Assembly (NCBI GenBank): GCA_902786205.1 | Contig: CADABQ010000007.1 | Span: forward strand, 1-64,000 | Direction of reading: 5' to 3' | Source: an uncultured Lachnospiraceae bacterium | Lineage (GTDB): Bacteria > Bacillota > Clostridia > Lachnospirales > Lachnospiraceae | DNA: 64,000 nucleotides | Part shown: positions 49,661 through 58,464 of the stretch, one piece after another | How the letters are laid out: each line of letters starts with the position of its first letter | How positions within the stretch are numbered: position 1 is the stretch's first letter | Program-made: the position numbers and the translations under genes | The notes under the pieces: generated by a model | Databases searched by the model: none | What the model saw: only the letters and a program-made list of their open reading frames with translations | Told to the model about the DNA's origin: nothing

Positions 49661-49714
49661 GTTAGTCTTAACTAACTTCTTTTTTATCATACCGAAATAT
49701 CGTGAAAGAATCAA
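49661..49714 (-). promoter_or_regulatory. Promoter and operator-like palindrome of the DUF2325 gene
   Basis: On the minus strand TTGATT (49709-49714), 17 bases and TATGAT (49686-49691) are followed by a palindrome GTTAGT-CTTA-ACTAAC (49661-49676), over about +3 to +18. The core resembles boxes of DtxR/IdeR-type metal repressors. Confidence 0.55.
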
Positions 49715-49762
49715 GTATTCTATTGACGATTTTTTTTCAGATGTAATAAAATGTACTCCTTT

Positions 49763-49804
49763 GTCAAACGGATATTCGCAATTCGCTCTGCTACTTGCTC
49801 ATAA
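49763..49804. repeat. Short intergenic repeat, copy C of 3
   Basis: GTCAAACGGATATTCGCAA then TTCGCTCTGCTACTTGCTCATA is the closest relative of copy A (14362). It lies immediately beyond the ATPase stop codon. Confidence 0.65.
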
Positions 49805-49813
49805 CACTATCTT

Positions 49814-51895
49814 CTATATATCCGTTAACAAATTGCTCATATTTTTTAGTGAAATGACAAGTGTAGATGAGTTATGCAACATTGCAGTTGTCGTCGGTGC
49901 CATCACACCTGCTACCCCTAACGCAATAAGCCCTGCGTTAAATCCAACAATGTTTCGATAATTGCTTTTAATACGTTTCATCAAAGCATTACTTAAGCGT
50001 TTTAAAATTACCAATTGATTTAAATTATCTGCCTGAATGGTTATATCCGCAATTTCTCTTGCAATTTCTGCTCCATCACTAATTGCAATTCCTACATCTG
50101 CCGCAGATAATGCCGGAGAATCGTTAATTCCATCTCCAACCATAATTACAGTATTACCATTTTTCTTTTCTTCTTCTACAAAATGTGCCTTATCTTCTGG
50201 TAACACTTCTGCATAATATTGATCCACTCCAACACGTTTTGCTATTGCCTTTGCAGTATGTTTGCTATCTCCTGTCATCATAACAATATTTGAAATGCCT
50301 GCCTCACGCAACGCCTGAATTACATCCGCTGCTTCTTCGCGCAGTGGATCTTCTACACAAATAACGGCAACTAATTTTCCTTCTATTACAAGATATAAGT
50401 GAGAGTATTCCTTTGGAAGAGAAGCAAATAGTTCTTCCTTTCCCTCTGGAATTACACAACCCTCATCTTCAAAAATAAAATGATAACTACCAATAACAAC
50501 TCGTTTATCCTTTATGGTACTAGCAATACCATGTGCGACTACGTATTGTACCTTAGAATGCATTTCTTCATGTTCTAACTGCTTTTTCTTTGCAGCGGTC
50601 ACTACTGCATTTGCCATAGAATGTGGAAAATGTTCTTCTAAACAGGCAGCAATACGAAGAGATTCATCCTCTGTGTATTGAGCAAATGGTATCACTTTTA
50701 CAACCATTGGCTGTGCTTTTGTCAATGTACCTGTCTTATCCAACACAATGGTATCTGCTTGTGCCACTGCCTCTAAAAATTTACCACCCTTTACAGTTAT
50801 ATGATGCGCATTTGCCTCACGAATAGCCGAAAGAACAGAAATTGGCATTGCAAGTTTTAATGCACAAGAGAAATCAACCATCAATATTGCCAATGCTTTC
50901 GTTACATTTCTTGTAAAAAGGTAGGTAAGCCCAGTACCAAGTAAACTATATGGAACCAATTTATCTGCCAAATGCGATGCTTTTCCCTCAATGGAGGATT
51001 TTAATTTTTCTGACTCTTCGATCATTTTTACAATCTTTTCAAATCGACTAGATCCACCTGCATTTCGAACACGAAGCGTAATTTCTCCCTCTTCCAAAAC
51101 TGTTCCAGCATATACAATATCATCTTCTGCCTTTCTGACAGGCATGGATTCGCCAGTAAGAGAAGCTTGATTTACCATACCTTCTCCTTCTACCACTACA
51201 CCATCAAAAGGAATGACTTTTCCCATATGTACAACAACAAGATCATCTGCCTGTATCTGTGAAACCGGAACTAAAACCTGCTGTTCTTCCTGTTTGACCC
51301 AAACTTTCTTCACATTGAAAGACATACTTCTTGCCAAATCATCCACTGATTTTTTATGTGTCCATTCCTCTAACAATTCTCCAATGCCCAAAAGCCACAT
51401 AATAGATGCCGCTGTTTCAAAATTACCTCTTGCTATAGAAACACCAATTGCAGTTGCATCCAAAACGGGAACTTCAATTTTCCTTTTCCATAAAGTTTTG
51501 ACACCAATCCAAATATATTTTACAGAACGAATTATAGCAATTCCTGTTCGAATTGGAACTGGAAGAAACATTTTTCCCATGCATCTGGTAACAACCTTTT
51601 CCACAAGTTTTTCTTGATAATGCGCATTCATTTCTCTTCCAAAATTTTCAACTATACCCTCTGGTACAACACATCTCTCATAGGAAAATTTTTGTATTGC
51701 AGTGATAATCTCCTGACGATTTCCTGTAAAACAAATCGTAGCATCTGCAGTTCTTTCATATACTTTTGCGTAATTGACACTCTCTAAATTTTGCAAATAA
51801 TACAATAATATATCTGCCTGCGCATAAGACATTTTCCTTTGTGCCAAATGAATACGCATTCGATTCTTTGCCTCATGTAAAATTTGAAATTTCAA
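49814..51895 (-). CDS. P1B-type metal ATPase with SC-type membrane motif
   Basis: This is a 693-residue heavy-metal-type P-type ATPase. An N-terminal ferredoxin-like domain without CxxC covers residues 1-75. SLTGES is at 245-250, the phosphorylated Asp-386 lies in VLDKTGT, and MVGDGINDSPALSAADVG is near the C-terminus. The metal-site helix reads DFSCALKLAMP (341-351), so the usual CPC or SPC is replaced by SC. That is the pattern of the P1B-6-like group, to which the ferrosome ATPase FezB belongs. Iron is therefore the best guess for the metal. It follows the small DUF6110-like gene by about 120 bases. AAAGGGGAT precedes the ATG. Confidence 0.85.
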   Translation of the reverse strand: MKFQILHEAKNRMRIHLAQRKMSYAQADILLYYLQNLESVNYAKVYERTADATICFTGNRQEIITAIQKFSYERCVVPEGIVENFGREMNAHYQEKLVEKVVTRCMGKMFLPVPIRTGIAIIRSVKYIWIGVKTLWKRKIEVPVLDATAIGVSIARGNFETAASIMWLLGIGELLEEWTHKKSVDDLARSMSFNVKKVWVKQEEQQVLVPVSQIQADDLVVVHMGKVIPFDGVVVEGEGMVNQASLTGESMPVRKAEDDIVYAGTVLEEGEITLRVRNAGGSSRFEKIVKMIEESEKLKSSIEGKASHLADKLVPYSLLGTGLTYLFTRNVTKALAILMVDFSCALKLAMPISVLSAIREANAHHITVKGGKFLEAVAQADTIVLDKTGTLTKAQPMVVKVIPFAQYTEDESLRIAACLEEHFPHSMANAVVTAAKKKQLEHEEMHSKVQYVVAHGIASTIKDKRVVIGSYHFIFEDEGCVIPEGKEELFASLPKEYSHLYLVIEGKLVAVICVEDPLREEAADVIQALREAGISNIVMMTGDSKHTAKAIAKRVGVDQYYAEVLPEDKAHFVEEEKKNGNTVIMVGDGINDSPALSAADVGIAISDGAEIAREIADITIQADNLNQLVILKRLSNALMKRIKSNYRNIVGFNAGLIALGVAGVMAPTTTAMLHNSSTLVISLKNMSNLLTDI

Positions 51896-52013
51896 AGGAT
51901 TAATCCCCTTTCTTTGTTTGTTCGATAACTACATTTATTCCTTATCCACCATACCTCTGTAGAGGAAAAAAGACCCCCATATTACACAGGCGCCTTTTCC
52001 ATCTTTCCACAAA

Positions 52014-52334
52014 TTATGCTTCTTCTGTCTCTGTAGTTTCTTCTTCTGTCACTTCTTCGTTTTCTTCATCATATGCATCTTCAAATTCTGCTGCTGCCTC
52101 GCGTTCTTCATTGATAATCTTTGCATCTGCATAAATATCTTCTGCATTTTCCTGAACAGAAGATGCTACCTTCATCAAACAATCCTTACCTCTTAAAATT
52201 GCAGCTGTACAATTTGTATAAAATTTCTTTGCATCACTGCTAGACAAAACCTTAAGTCCTGCTGTACCAAATAATACACCTGCTGTAAAAATCCCCGTTT
52301 TCTTCCATGTTATTTTCTTTAAACAATCTAACAT
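52014..52334 (-). CDS. Small DUF6110-like membrane protein with acidic tail
   Basis: This 106-residue protein has one membrane helix (about 13-31, TGIFTAGVLFGTAGLKVLS), then SSDAKKFYTNCTAAILRGKDCLMK, a helical part and a very acidic tail from residue 75 on (Glu/Asp-rich to the end). It matches the DUF6110-like proteins commonly encoded next to P-type metal ATPases in gut Firmicutes. It may help build or recruit the ATPase complex; the acidic tail could bind metal. AGGAGG lies before the ATG. First gene of the operon. Confidence 0.7.
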   Translation of the reverse strand: MLDCLKKITWKKTGIFTAGVLFGTAGLKVLSSSDAKKFYTNCTAAILRGKDCLMKVASSVQENAEDIYADAKIINEEREAAAEFEDAYDEENEEVTEEETTETEEA

Positions 52335-52402
52335 AATTGTACCTCCTATAATTAATTTTTCTTTTTGTAAAGAAAATTTGCAATCCTTTTTTTAACGTAG
52401 CA

Positions 52403-52437
52403 ATAGCAAAGTAGGAACACCCTTTCTACTTTGCTAT
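52403..52437 (-). promoter_or_regulatory. Perfect 12-bp leader hairpin of the metal ATPase operon
   Basis: ATAGCAAAGTAG (52403-52414) pairs with CTACTTTGCTAT (52426-52437) around an 11-base loop. It lies between the promoter and the DUF6110-like gene. No T-run follows, so it is not a plain terminator. Confidence 0.55.
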
Positions 52438-52467
52438 AACATTGCATATTTTCTTTTAATGCTTTTT

Positions 52468-52496
52468 ATTATAACCATATCTCGTTCTAAGAACAA
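52468..52496 (-). promoter_or_regulatory. Promoter of the DUF6110-ATPase operon
   Basis: On the minus strand TTGTTC (52491-52496), 17 bases and TATAAT (52468-52473). A GTTCT-T-AGAAC palindrome overlaps the -35. The leader is about 125 bases. Confidence 0.6.
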
Positions 52497-52626
52497 CATC
52501 CTTTGCATTTATTGATAAAACTTCTCATTAATATCCTGCTATCGTTTTTATTACAAAGAAACTACCATTTAGGGGTGCCATTCAAAAAATATCAGCTATA
52601 CAAACACATCCTCTAAACACTAGTAT

Positions 52627-52659
52627 AAAAAGCGCCGCAATTACTTGCGACGCTTTTTT
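52627..52659 (-). terminator. Terminator of the Ig-like surface protein gene
   Basis: GCGCCGCAA (52632-52640) pairs with TTGCGACGC (52645-52653) around TTAC, with A- and T-runs outside. About 60 bases beyond the stop. Confidence 0.85.
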
Positions 52660-52716
52660 CCGTATTATTTTATAAAATAACCGACTTACTTAATTATTAT
52701 ATCTACTATTCAAAGA

Positions 52717-55584
52717 TTAGTTTGCATCTGCAACAAACTCATTTTCAAAGCTTCCAATCAAAGTATTGCCCTTAATTGATTTAATGCTCTTGTCAACATT
52801 TAATACATAACTCTTTTTTGTACGAAGAGTTCCTGCTGGAACGGTAAATACAAGAACATAATATCCAACATATTCATTTCCAGTCTGCTTATCAACTTCA
52901 ACTGAAGAATCTGTTGGAAAATTATAACCATCTAACTTCCATCTTGTAATATCTAATGGTTCTGAATTTTCTGCAACACCCTGTGTTAACTTAACTGTAA
53001 TAATATCATTTTCTTTTTTATTTACCGCTGCCGTTGTTCCCTTTACATATTCAAACGAGAATAAACCAGATGTTGGCTGTACTTCAAATCTTGCTACCTT
53101 TGTCTCAGCCGCATTCTTTACATCATCGTATACATATGTCAATGCAATCGTCCATGATGTACCATACCCTTCATCTACCAACTGTTGAATTGTTTTTCCT
53201 TTGTAAAGAGCTTCTACCTGCAATAAAGTATCTGTCTTCTTCTTTGTTTCGGTGTCGTAATAACCACATACAGCACCATCAAAAGTTACAACATCACCAT
53301 TTGGCTCGTTGCCCTTAAACTCAGCCTTTGCAATCTGAAGAGATTGTGTCTCTGCCAATGTAATATTATTACTTTCTTTACCATCTTTAGAAAATGCAAC
53401 TGGTTCAGACATCTGCACTGCAAAATACTGATCCTCATCAGTCTGCATAATAGCCTGAATTTGTGGACTTACATCATCCTGTTGATTCATAGGAGAACCT
53501 TCTGAATTTAAATCAAGCTTAATAACCGTATCATTTGTCAAACCATTATTGTCGTTATAAACCGTATCTTCTGGCAATTCAAACTGATATAAATCATTGT
53601 AGTAATTACGATTTGTTAAAGATGTTGTATAGAACTTTGTCCAGTCTTCTGTTAACTCAATTACAAATTCGCCATCGCTAACCTGTGTTACCTTTAAGAA
53701 ACTATTTAATCCAGCTTCTAAAGTAGGTTTTACTTTCTTTCCTTCTTCTGTTCCTAACTCTACTTTGGAATTAAATGTACTTACAGTATCCATTAATGAG
53801 ATGTATTTACCTCCCACTTTTACCTTTAATGCTTTTGAGAAATATTCCACTGCATCAATCTGTGTTTTATTCTTATCTTCGGTAAAGAATATAGGACACT
53901 CTTTTTCGTTTTTATCCCCAGTAAACTTAACACGATACTGTTCCGGCGATTCAACAGTAATATTGGCAACTGGTTTATTTGCATCCTCCGTAATTTCAAA
54001 GTCCTTTACTTGATTTGAAATTACATTTTTACCAATATCTGTAATGCCAGCATAATCAATAACATTTGTTACTGCTAACTTGGCCGTACCTGCCCTAAAA
54101 TAAGACTGTATTCCCTTATCATTTTTTCCTAATGTTAACATTACAACAGCACGATTATCCTCAGCAGTAGCAGGATTATACGTTCCATATGTTGCATTCC
54201 CTAATTTATATGTCGAACCATTTATTGTATATCTTGCTTTTTCTGTGTTCTGTGTTGCAGGGATTGCCTCTGAAAAAGTAACTTTAATTTTTTTCATACC
54301 AGCAGATTCAATTGCAGTAACCTCTGGATTCTTTGCATCTGTTAAAATGAAAGAAATATTTGTATTGATACCACATGGTTTATTTGTATAATTTACATAC
54401 ACTCTGTTGTTATCGTCCAAAACATTATCTTCTGCAATCAAAAGCTGTAATGCTTTCTTATTAGCAACTGTACCATGATCACCATTTACTGTTGCCAAAC
54501 CAACTACTGGATACTCAACTGGTTTTGCTTCTCCGTTCACTTTCTGAGAAATTGTAAATATTGGTTTGTTTGCACTGTTTGCAATAAATACCTGTTTACC
54601 ATCTACTACTTTGTATGTACCAGTTGCAGCATTTTTAACTACAAAATCCTCAATCGATACTTCGCGGTCAAAGAATAATGTTACACGGTCTGCCTGAGCT
54701 GATTCTGCTTTTACAAGCTTTGGCGATTTATCTTCAGATATTTTAAATGGCTCAAAAGTAATATATGTTTCGCCAAAAACCTTTCCAACTAAGTCAGTTC
54801 CATTATTGGACTGTCTGGAAATATCAGCAGTAACCTTTGTTGTTATTTCCTTTGCGGAAAATTCTGAATTTAATACAAGCGTACCTGTACCATTCTTAAT
54901 TGTAATAGACGGATTGGAAAGTTGACCATATGATGTTCTTACATCTAATGTAATATCATTTGCTGCTGTATCTACCTTCTGAGTTTTTGTATTGATCATC
55001 TTAAAGGTTAATACTGTATTATCCCCACCATCTGCAATCAAAGTCTTATCATTTGCATCGATTACCAATGCCCAATTCTTATCGTTATTTGATGTAATTG
55101 GTGTTGCTGTTGGTGCCATAGTTGGTGTTACCTCTGGTACAACGGTTGGTACAACAGGTGTTGTGGATGTTGATGGTGTTGGTGTTGTTGGTGTTGTTGG
55201 TGTTGTTGGTGTTGCGGTTGGTTTTGCTGTAGCAACTACACGTTTTGCATTAACTGTAACGGTTTTCTTTAATGTCTTAACAGTCTTCTTCTTTTTATTC
55301 TTTACAACTGCCTTAATTACTGTCTTTCCTTTGCTCTTTGCCGTTACAACACCTTTGGCTGTTACGGTTGCCACTGCTTTCTTCGAACTGCTAAAAGAAA
55401 CTTTTCCACCAGCTGGCTTATTCTTAACTGTAAATGTATATTTCTTACCTACAGTCATTGTCTTTACTGTCTTTCCCCAGCTTGGCGCCTTTGCTGCAGA
55501 GGCATCAATTGGATTGGATGAAAGAACCAACGCACATGCCAAACCAGCAGCAACTGTTCTTGATAGTTTGCTTTGCTTTTTCAT
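52717..55584 (-). CDS. Secreted surface protein with Ig-like domain and Thr/Pro linker
   Basis: This 955-residue exported protein has a signal sequence (VAAGLACALVLSSNPIDASAA). Residues about 34-112 form a Big_2-like Ig domain (SWGKTVKTMTVGKKYTF, ATVTAKGVVTAKSKGKTVIK). A Thr/Pro linker (about 120-165) leads to a long beta-rich region with several DSP-like strands (DAKNPEVTAIESAGMKKIKV, a SbsA-like Ig pattern, recurs). No LPXTG motif or membrane anchor is seen at the C-terminus, so it may be released or bound non-covalently, like an S-layer-type or matrix protein. Single gene with promoter and terminator. Exact function unknown. Confidence 0.75.
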   Translation of the reverse strand: MKKQSKLSRTVAAGLACALVLSSNPIDASAAKAPSWGKTVKTMTVGKKYTFTVKNKPAGGKVSFSSSKKAVATVTAKGVVTAKSKGKTVIKAVVKNKKKKTVKTLKKTVTVNAKRVVATAKPTATPTTPTTPTTPTPSTSTTPVVPTVVPEVTPTMAPTATPITSNNDKNWALVIDANDKTLIADGGDNTVLTFKMINTKTQKVDTAANDITLDVRTSYGQLSNPSITIKNGTGTLVLNSEFSAKEITTKVTADISRQSNNGTDLVGKVFGETYITFEPFKISEDKSPKLVKAESAQADRVTLFFDREVSIEDFVVKNAATGTYKVVDGKQVFIANSANKPIFTISQKVNGEAKPVEYPVVGLATVNGDHGTVANKKALQLLIAEDNVLDDNNRVYVNYTNKPCGINTNISFILTDAKNPEVTAIESAGMKKIKVTFSEAIPATQNTEKARYTINGSTYKLGNATYGTYNPATAEDNRAVVMLTLGKNDKGIQSYFRAGTAKLAVTNVIDYAGITDIGKNVISNQVKDFEITEDANKPVANITVESPEQYRVKFTGDKNEKECPIFFTEDKNKTQIDAVEYFSKALKVKVGGKYISLMDTVSTFNSKVELGTEEGKKVKPTLEAGLNSFLKVTQVSDGEFVIELTEDWTKFYTTSLTNRNYYNDLYQFELPEDTVYNDNNGLTNDTVIKLDLNSEGSPMNQQDDVSPQIQAIMQTDEDQYFAVQMSEPVAFSKDGKESNNITLAETQSLQIAKAEFKGNEPNGDVVTFDGAVCGYYDTETKKKTDTLLQVEALYKGKTIQQLVDEGYGTSWTIALTYVYDDVKNAAETKVARFEVQPTSGLFSFEYVKGTTAAVNKKENDIITVKLTQGVAENSEPLDITRWKLDGYNFPTDSSVEVDKQTGNEYVGYYVLVFTVPAGTLRTKKSYVLNVDKSIKSIKGNTLIGSFENEFVADAN
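55170..55216. repeat. Tandem GGTGTTGTT repeat encoding a Thr/Pro linker
   Basis: Short tandem units of GGTGTTGTT lie within the 52717-55584 gene and encode (ThrThrPro)n on the minus strand. Such runs can change length by slippage, altering the linker in steps of three residues. Confidence 0.7.
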
Positions 55585-55706
55585 TTCTCATTTCTCCTTT
55601 ATAAAACCTAAATATACTTCTTGTGCTTATTTCCTTTTTGTGAAGTTTTGTGCTCTATCCTTCCTTTTTCGCAACAAAAACTACACATATGAAACAGAAT
55701 AATTTA

Positions 55707-55735
55707 ATATTATCAAAAAGCGTAAAAAATTGCAA
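55707..55735 (-). promoter_or_regulatory. Promoter of the Ig-like surface protein gene
   Basis: On the minus strand TTGCAA (55730-55735), 17 bases and TAATAT (55707-55712), about 120 bases before the ATG. Confidence 0.5.
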
Positions 55736-55831
55736 GCACATTTTAATAAACCCAAAATATTTTTTACTTTTTTTTAATATTTTCTTCACATAATTATGAT
55801 GTATTTTTATATTTTAAATTTGCATATGTAA

Positions 55832-57607
55832 CTACTTTAATATTGGTAAAAGATTTTTTATCTCGTTTTTGCTTGTAGTTGTCTGAAAAGAGTCATAACG
55901 ATAAAACGCGAAACCAGATACACGTTTTTCACTTCTTCCATAGATTACCTGACGTTTTAAAACGGTATTGGAAGTACTCCATTCTTTTTCAATTGTTGTT
56001 CCGGCACGATATACCGCTAAACCAATATACAAGTCTACCGAAATGCTTGTTTTTAAGTCCGCCCAACGTTTTACTGTTGCCTTGTATGGACACACAGAAT
56101 TGTTAAAGCTCCAATATATTTGTGGGCAAACATAATCCACATAATTATTTTTCGACATCCAAGTTTTGATATCTACATAATAAGCAGAAGAACTAGATAG
56201 ATTATCAATATTTCCTGCCGGACTAATTCCGAACTCTACCTTAGGATTTATTTCTTTTACAGCTGCATACACACCTTTTACTAAAGTGTTCACATTATTA
56301 CGACGCCATTTTACAATGGTATTTGCTGTTTTCCCTTTTTCTTTACAAGATGCAACATACGCATTATATTCTGTTGCGTCAAAATTTGTCTTATACGCAG
56401 AACCTAAGTTTGGATAAAAATAATCATCAAAGTGAATACCATCCACATTATAATTTTTTACAATTTCCTTTACCCCATTTATGATAAGCGTGCGTACCTG
56501 TGAACTAGAAGGATTATAATATAGATTTCCTTCATAACTAAGTACTCTTCTTTTTACACTGCTTGTGGTACTATTCGCCCATTTTTTAGCCGGATGATTA
56601 GATGGCAGACCAGAAACATTTGTAACACCAGTCGTAATACGATACGGATTTAACCATGCCTGAATTTTCAAACCTTTTTTATGTGCTAAATCTACCATGA
56701 TTTTTAATGGATCATATCCTGGATTTTTTCCTAGTGTGCCAGATGCATATTTTGACCAAGGGAAATAATCTGAACGATACATTGCATCACTAAACGGACG
56801 AACCTGTACAATCACAGTATTCATTCCATAAGAAACACAATTGTCAAACATCTGTGTCATCTTTTTTCTGAATTGCGTCTCTGTTTTTGCACTGCTTCCA
56901 AACTCCAAATAAGAGATCCACATAGCCTTCATTTCTGTTTTGCTTTCTGGCGTCTTTGTCGGTGCAATGGTTGGTGTTTCTGTTGGAGCTTTTGGTGTCT
57001 CTGTAGCTGTATTCTGTGGTTTTTTTGTTGCTTCTGGGGTCGTGGTTACATTCGGCTTTTTTGTCGGTGTTGCTGTTGTGGTCACCTTATCAACAATGGA
57101 ACAACTTTGGCTATTCTGCTGCCATGTGTATGTAAAACCAAATGTTTCAAACACAAATCTCGCCGGAAGAATATTATAATATTTCTTTTTTTCTATGTAA
57201 TATACTCTTTGTGGCGCTGTGCTTAACTTAACATTCTTTCCATTTACCTTGGCTATTTTTTTCCCCATTGTTACTATAATGCTTTTATTTCCCTGTTTTA
57301 AAGTTACCTGTTTTTTTGCACTACTGTAACTATAAGAAATTCCCAATTTCTTTACTTTTATGACGGTCGGACAAACAAAATTTGTTCCATCAATAATCAC
57401 CCCCGGAATCGGGGTATTCACCTTTTTCCCATTTACTTTCGCTGTTGTCTGTTTTTTGGAAGAAAATGTATACTTTTTTCCTCCATATTTTAGCGTAATT
57501 GGTGCCTTTGCTGCTTTTGCACTTCCATAAGGAATATTGGGTATACTCAGACATAACAACAATACCACTGCTATAATCTGAAATACTCTTTTCTTTCTCC
57601 AATTCAT
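55832..57607 (-). CDS. Secreted GHL10 (DUF187) glycoside-hydrolase-like protein
   Basis: This 591-residue protein begins with a signal sequence (FQIIAVVLLLCLSIPNIPYGSA). Residues about 35-175 form two stalk-like domains of the copper-amine-oxidase N-terminal type (YGGKKYTFSS, then YYNILPARFVFETFGF). A Thr/Pro/Lys linker follows (about 180-225). The catalytic-like domain (228-591) has MKAMWISYLEFG, GMNTVIVQVRPFSDAMYRSDYFPWS, KIQAWLNPYRI, VDGIHFDDYFYP and FGISPAGN, the TIM-barrel GHL10 pattern with acidic residues at strand ends. The domain is thought to act on cell-wall or surface glycans; substrate unknown. Gram-positive surface hydrolase, probably loosely attached to the wall. Confidence 0.85.
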   Translation of the reverse strand: MNWRKKRVFQIIAVVLLLCLSIPNIPYGSAKAAKAPITLKYGGKKYTFSSKKQTTAKVNGKKVNTPIPGVIIDGTNFVCPTVIKVKKLGISYSYSSAKKQVTLKQGNKSIIVTMGKKIAKVNGKNVKLSTAPQRVYYIEKKKYYNILPARFVFETFGFTYTWQQNSQSCSIVDKVTTTATPTKKPNVTTTPEATKKPQNTATETPKAPTETPTIAPTKTPESKTEMKAMWISYLEFGSSAKTETQFRKKMTQMFDNCVSYGMNTVIVQVRPFSDAMYRSDYFPWSKYASGTLGKNPGYDPLKIMVDLAHKKGLKIQAWLNPYRITTGVTNVSGLPSNHPAKKWANSTTSSVKRRVLSYEGNLYYNPSSSQVRTLIINGVKEIVKNYNVDGIHFDDYFYPNLGSAYKTNFDATEYNAYVASCKEKGKTANTIVKWRRNNVNTLVKGVYAAVKEINPKVEFGISPAGNIDNLSSSSAYYVDIKTWMSKNNYVDYVCPQIYWSFNNSVCPYKATVKRWADLKTSISVDLYIGLAVYRAGTTIEKEWSTSNTVLKRQVIYGRSEKRVSGFAFYRYDSFQTTTSKNEIKNLLPILK

Positions 57608-57778
57608 ATTTTACCTCCCTTGAAAAAGAAACTTTTTTTACTTTTGTTACCATTCTTCCACAAAAAACATTTTCCGCCACATCCCTGTCCAACCATTTTC
57701 ATCATACTTGCATTTTATGGCAATTTTATGTAACCGTTCAGTCTAGTAGAAAGAATTGTGAAATTGCCTATATCTTGT

Positions 57779-58438
57779 TCACACCGTTTCTACAGCAAGT
57801 AACGGGATTACCTCCTTTAAATCCTGTGCCAGTCCGTACAACATCTTTTTTGTTTTCTCGTCTGGTTGATCTAAGTCTGGAACCATAATTGGCTTACACC
57901 CTGCACGATATGCAGATAATATTCCATTCGGAGAGTCCTCCATTGCAAAACATTGGCATGGTTCTAATTGCAATCTCTTTGCAGCCTCCAAGTAGATATC
58001 TGGTTCTGGTTTCCCATTTTTTACCATTGGACCACATACAATCTCATCAAAATAAGAAAATTTTTCTATAGAAGTTAAATACTTTTCTGTTCGCTCATAA
58101 TCAGTAGCGGTTGCCACTGCCATTCGATATCCCTGTTCTTTTGCAAACGTTAAAAGTTCATCCAATCCTTTCTTTTTTTCCACTCCATATTTTTCAACAT
58201 GTGCTGCCATAAGTTCCATTCGTTTGGCACGAACTTTATAATAATCAAAATCCTCTCCTAGCATCTCCTTCAATTTTGGAATTGCATATTTTGCGGCCAA
58301 ACTTCTTATTTGTAATACATGTTCTTTCTTCATTGGATAGCCATATGCATTCGCCGCTTCACACCAATATTTATGTAGCAATTTTTCTGTATCAATCATC
58401 AGACCATCCATGTCAAAAATAATACCTTTCATTTCCAT
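57779..58438 (-). CDS. HAD-family hydrolase, beta-phosphoglucomutase-like
   Basis: This 219-residue protein has DMDGLMIDTEKL (motif I with both Asp), a helical cap, VATATDYERT (II), a Lys in VKNGKPEPDIYL (III) and AMEDSPNGILSAYRAG (IV). The DMDGxxxDTE and EDSxxG patterns place it in the beta-PGM/phosphatase subfamily. The substrate may be a sugar phosphate. GGAGGAG lies six bases before the ATG. It follows the GH25 gene by 26 bases and shares its direction. Confidence 0.85.
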   Translation of the reverse strand: MEMKGIIFDMDGLMIDTEKLLHKYWCEAANAYGYPMKKEHVLQIRSLAAKYAIPKLKEMLGEDFDYYKVRAKRMELMAAHVEKYGVEKKKGLDELLTFAKEQGYRMAVATATDYERTEKYLTSIEKFSYFDEIVCGPMVKNGKPEPDIYLEAAKRLQLEPCQCFAMEDSPNGILSAYRAGCKPIMVPDLDQPDEKTKKMLYGLAQDLKEVIPLLAVETV

Positions 58439-58464
58439 ATTCTACTCCTCCATATTGTTAGCAA

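Noticed and set aside
54992-55702. 236-codon open frame on the plus strand
   Set aside because: It is antisense to the Ig-like surface protein gene and made largely of Val/Gly repeats from the Thr/Pro linker DNA; it has no ribosome site or family resemblance.
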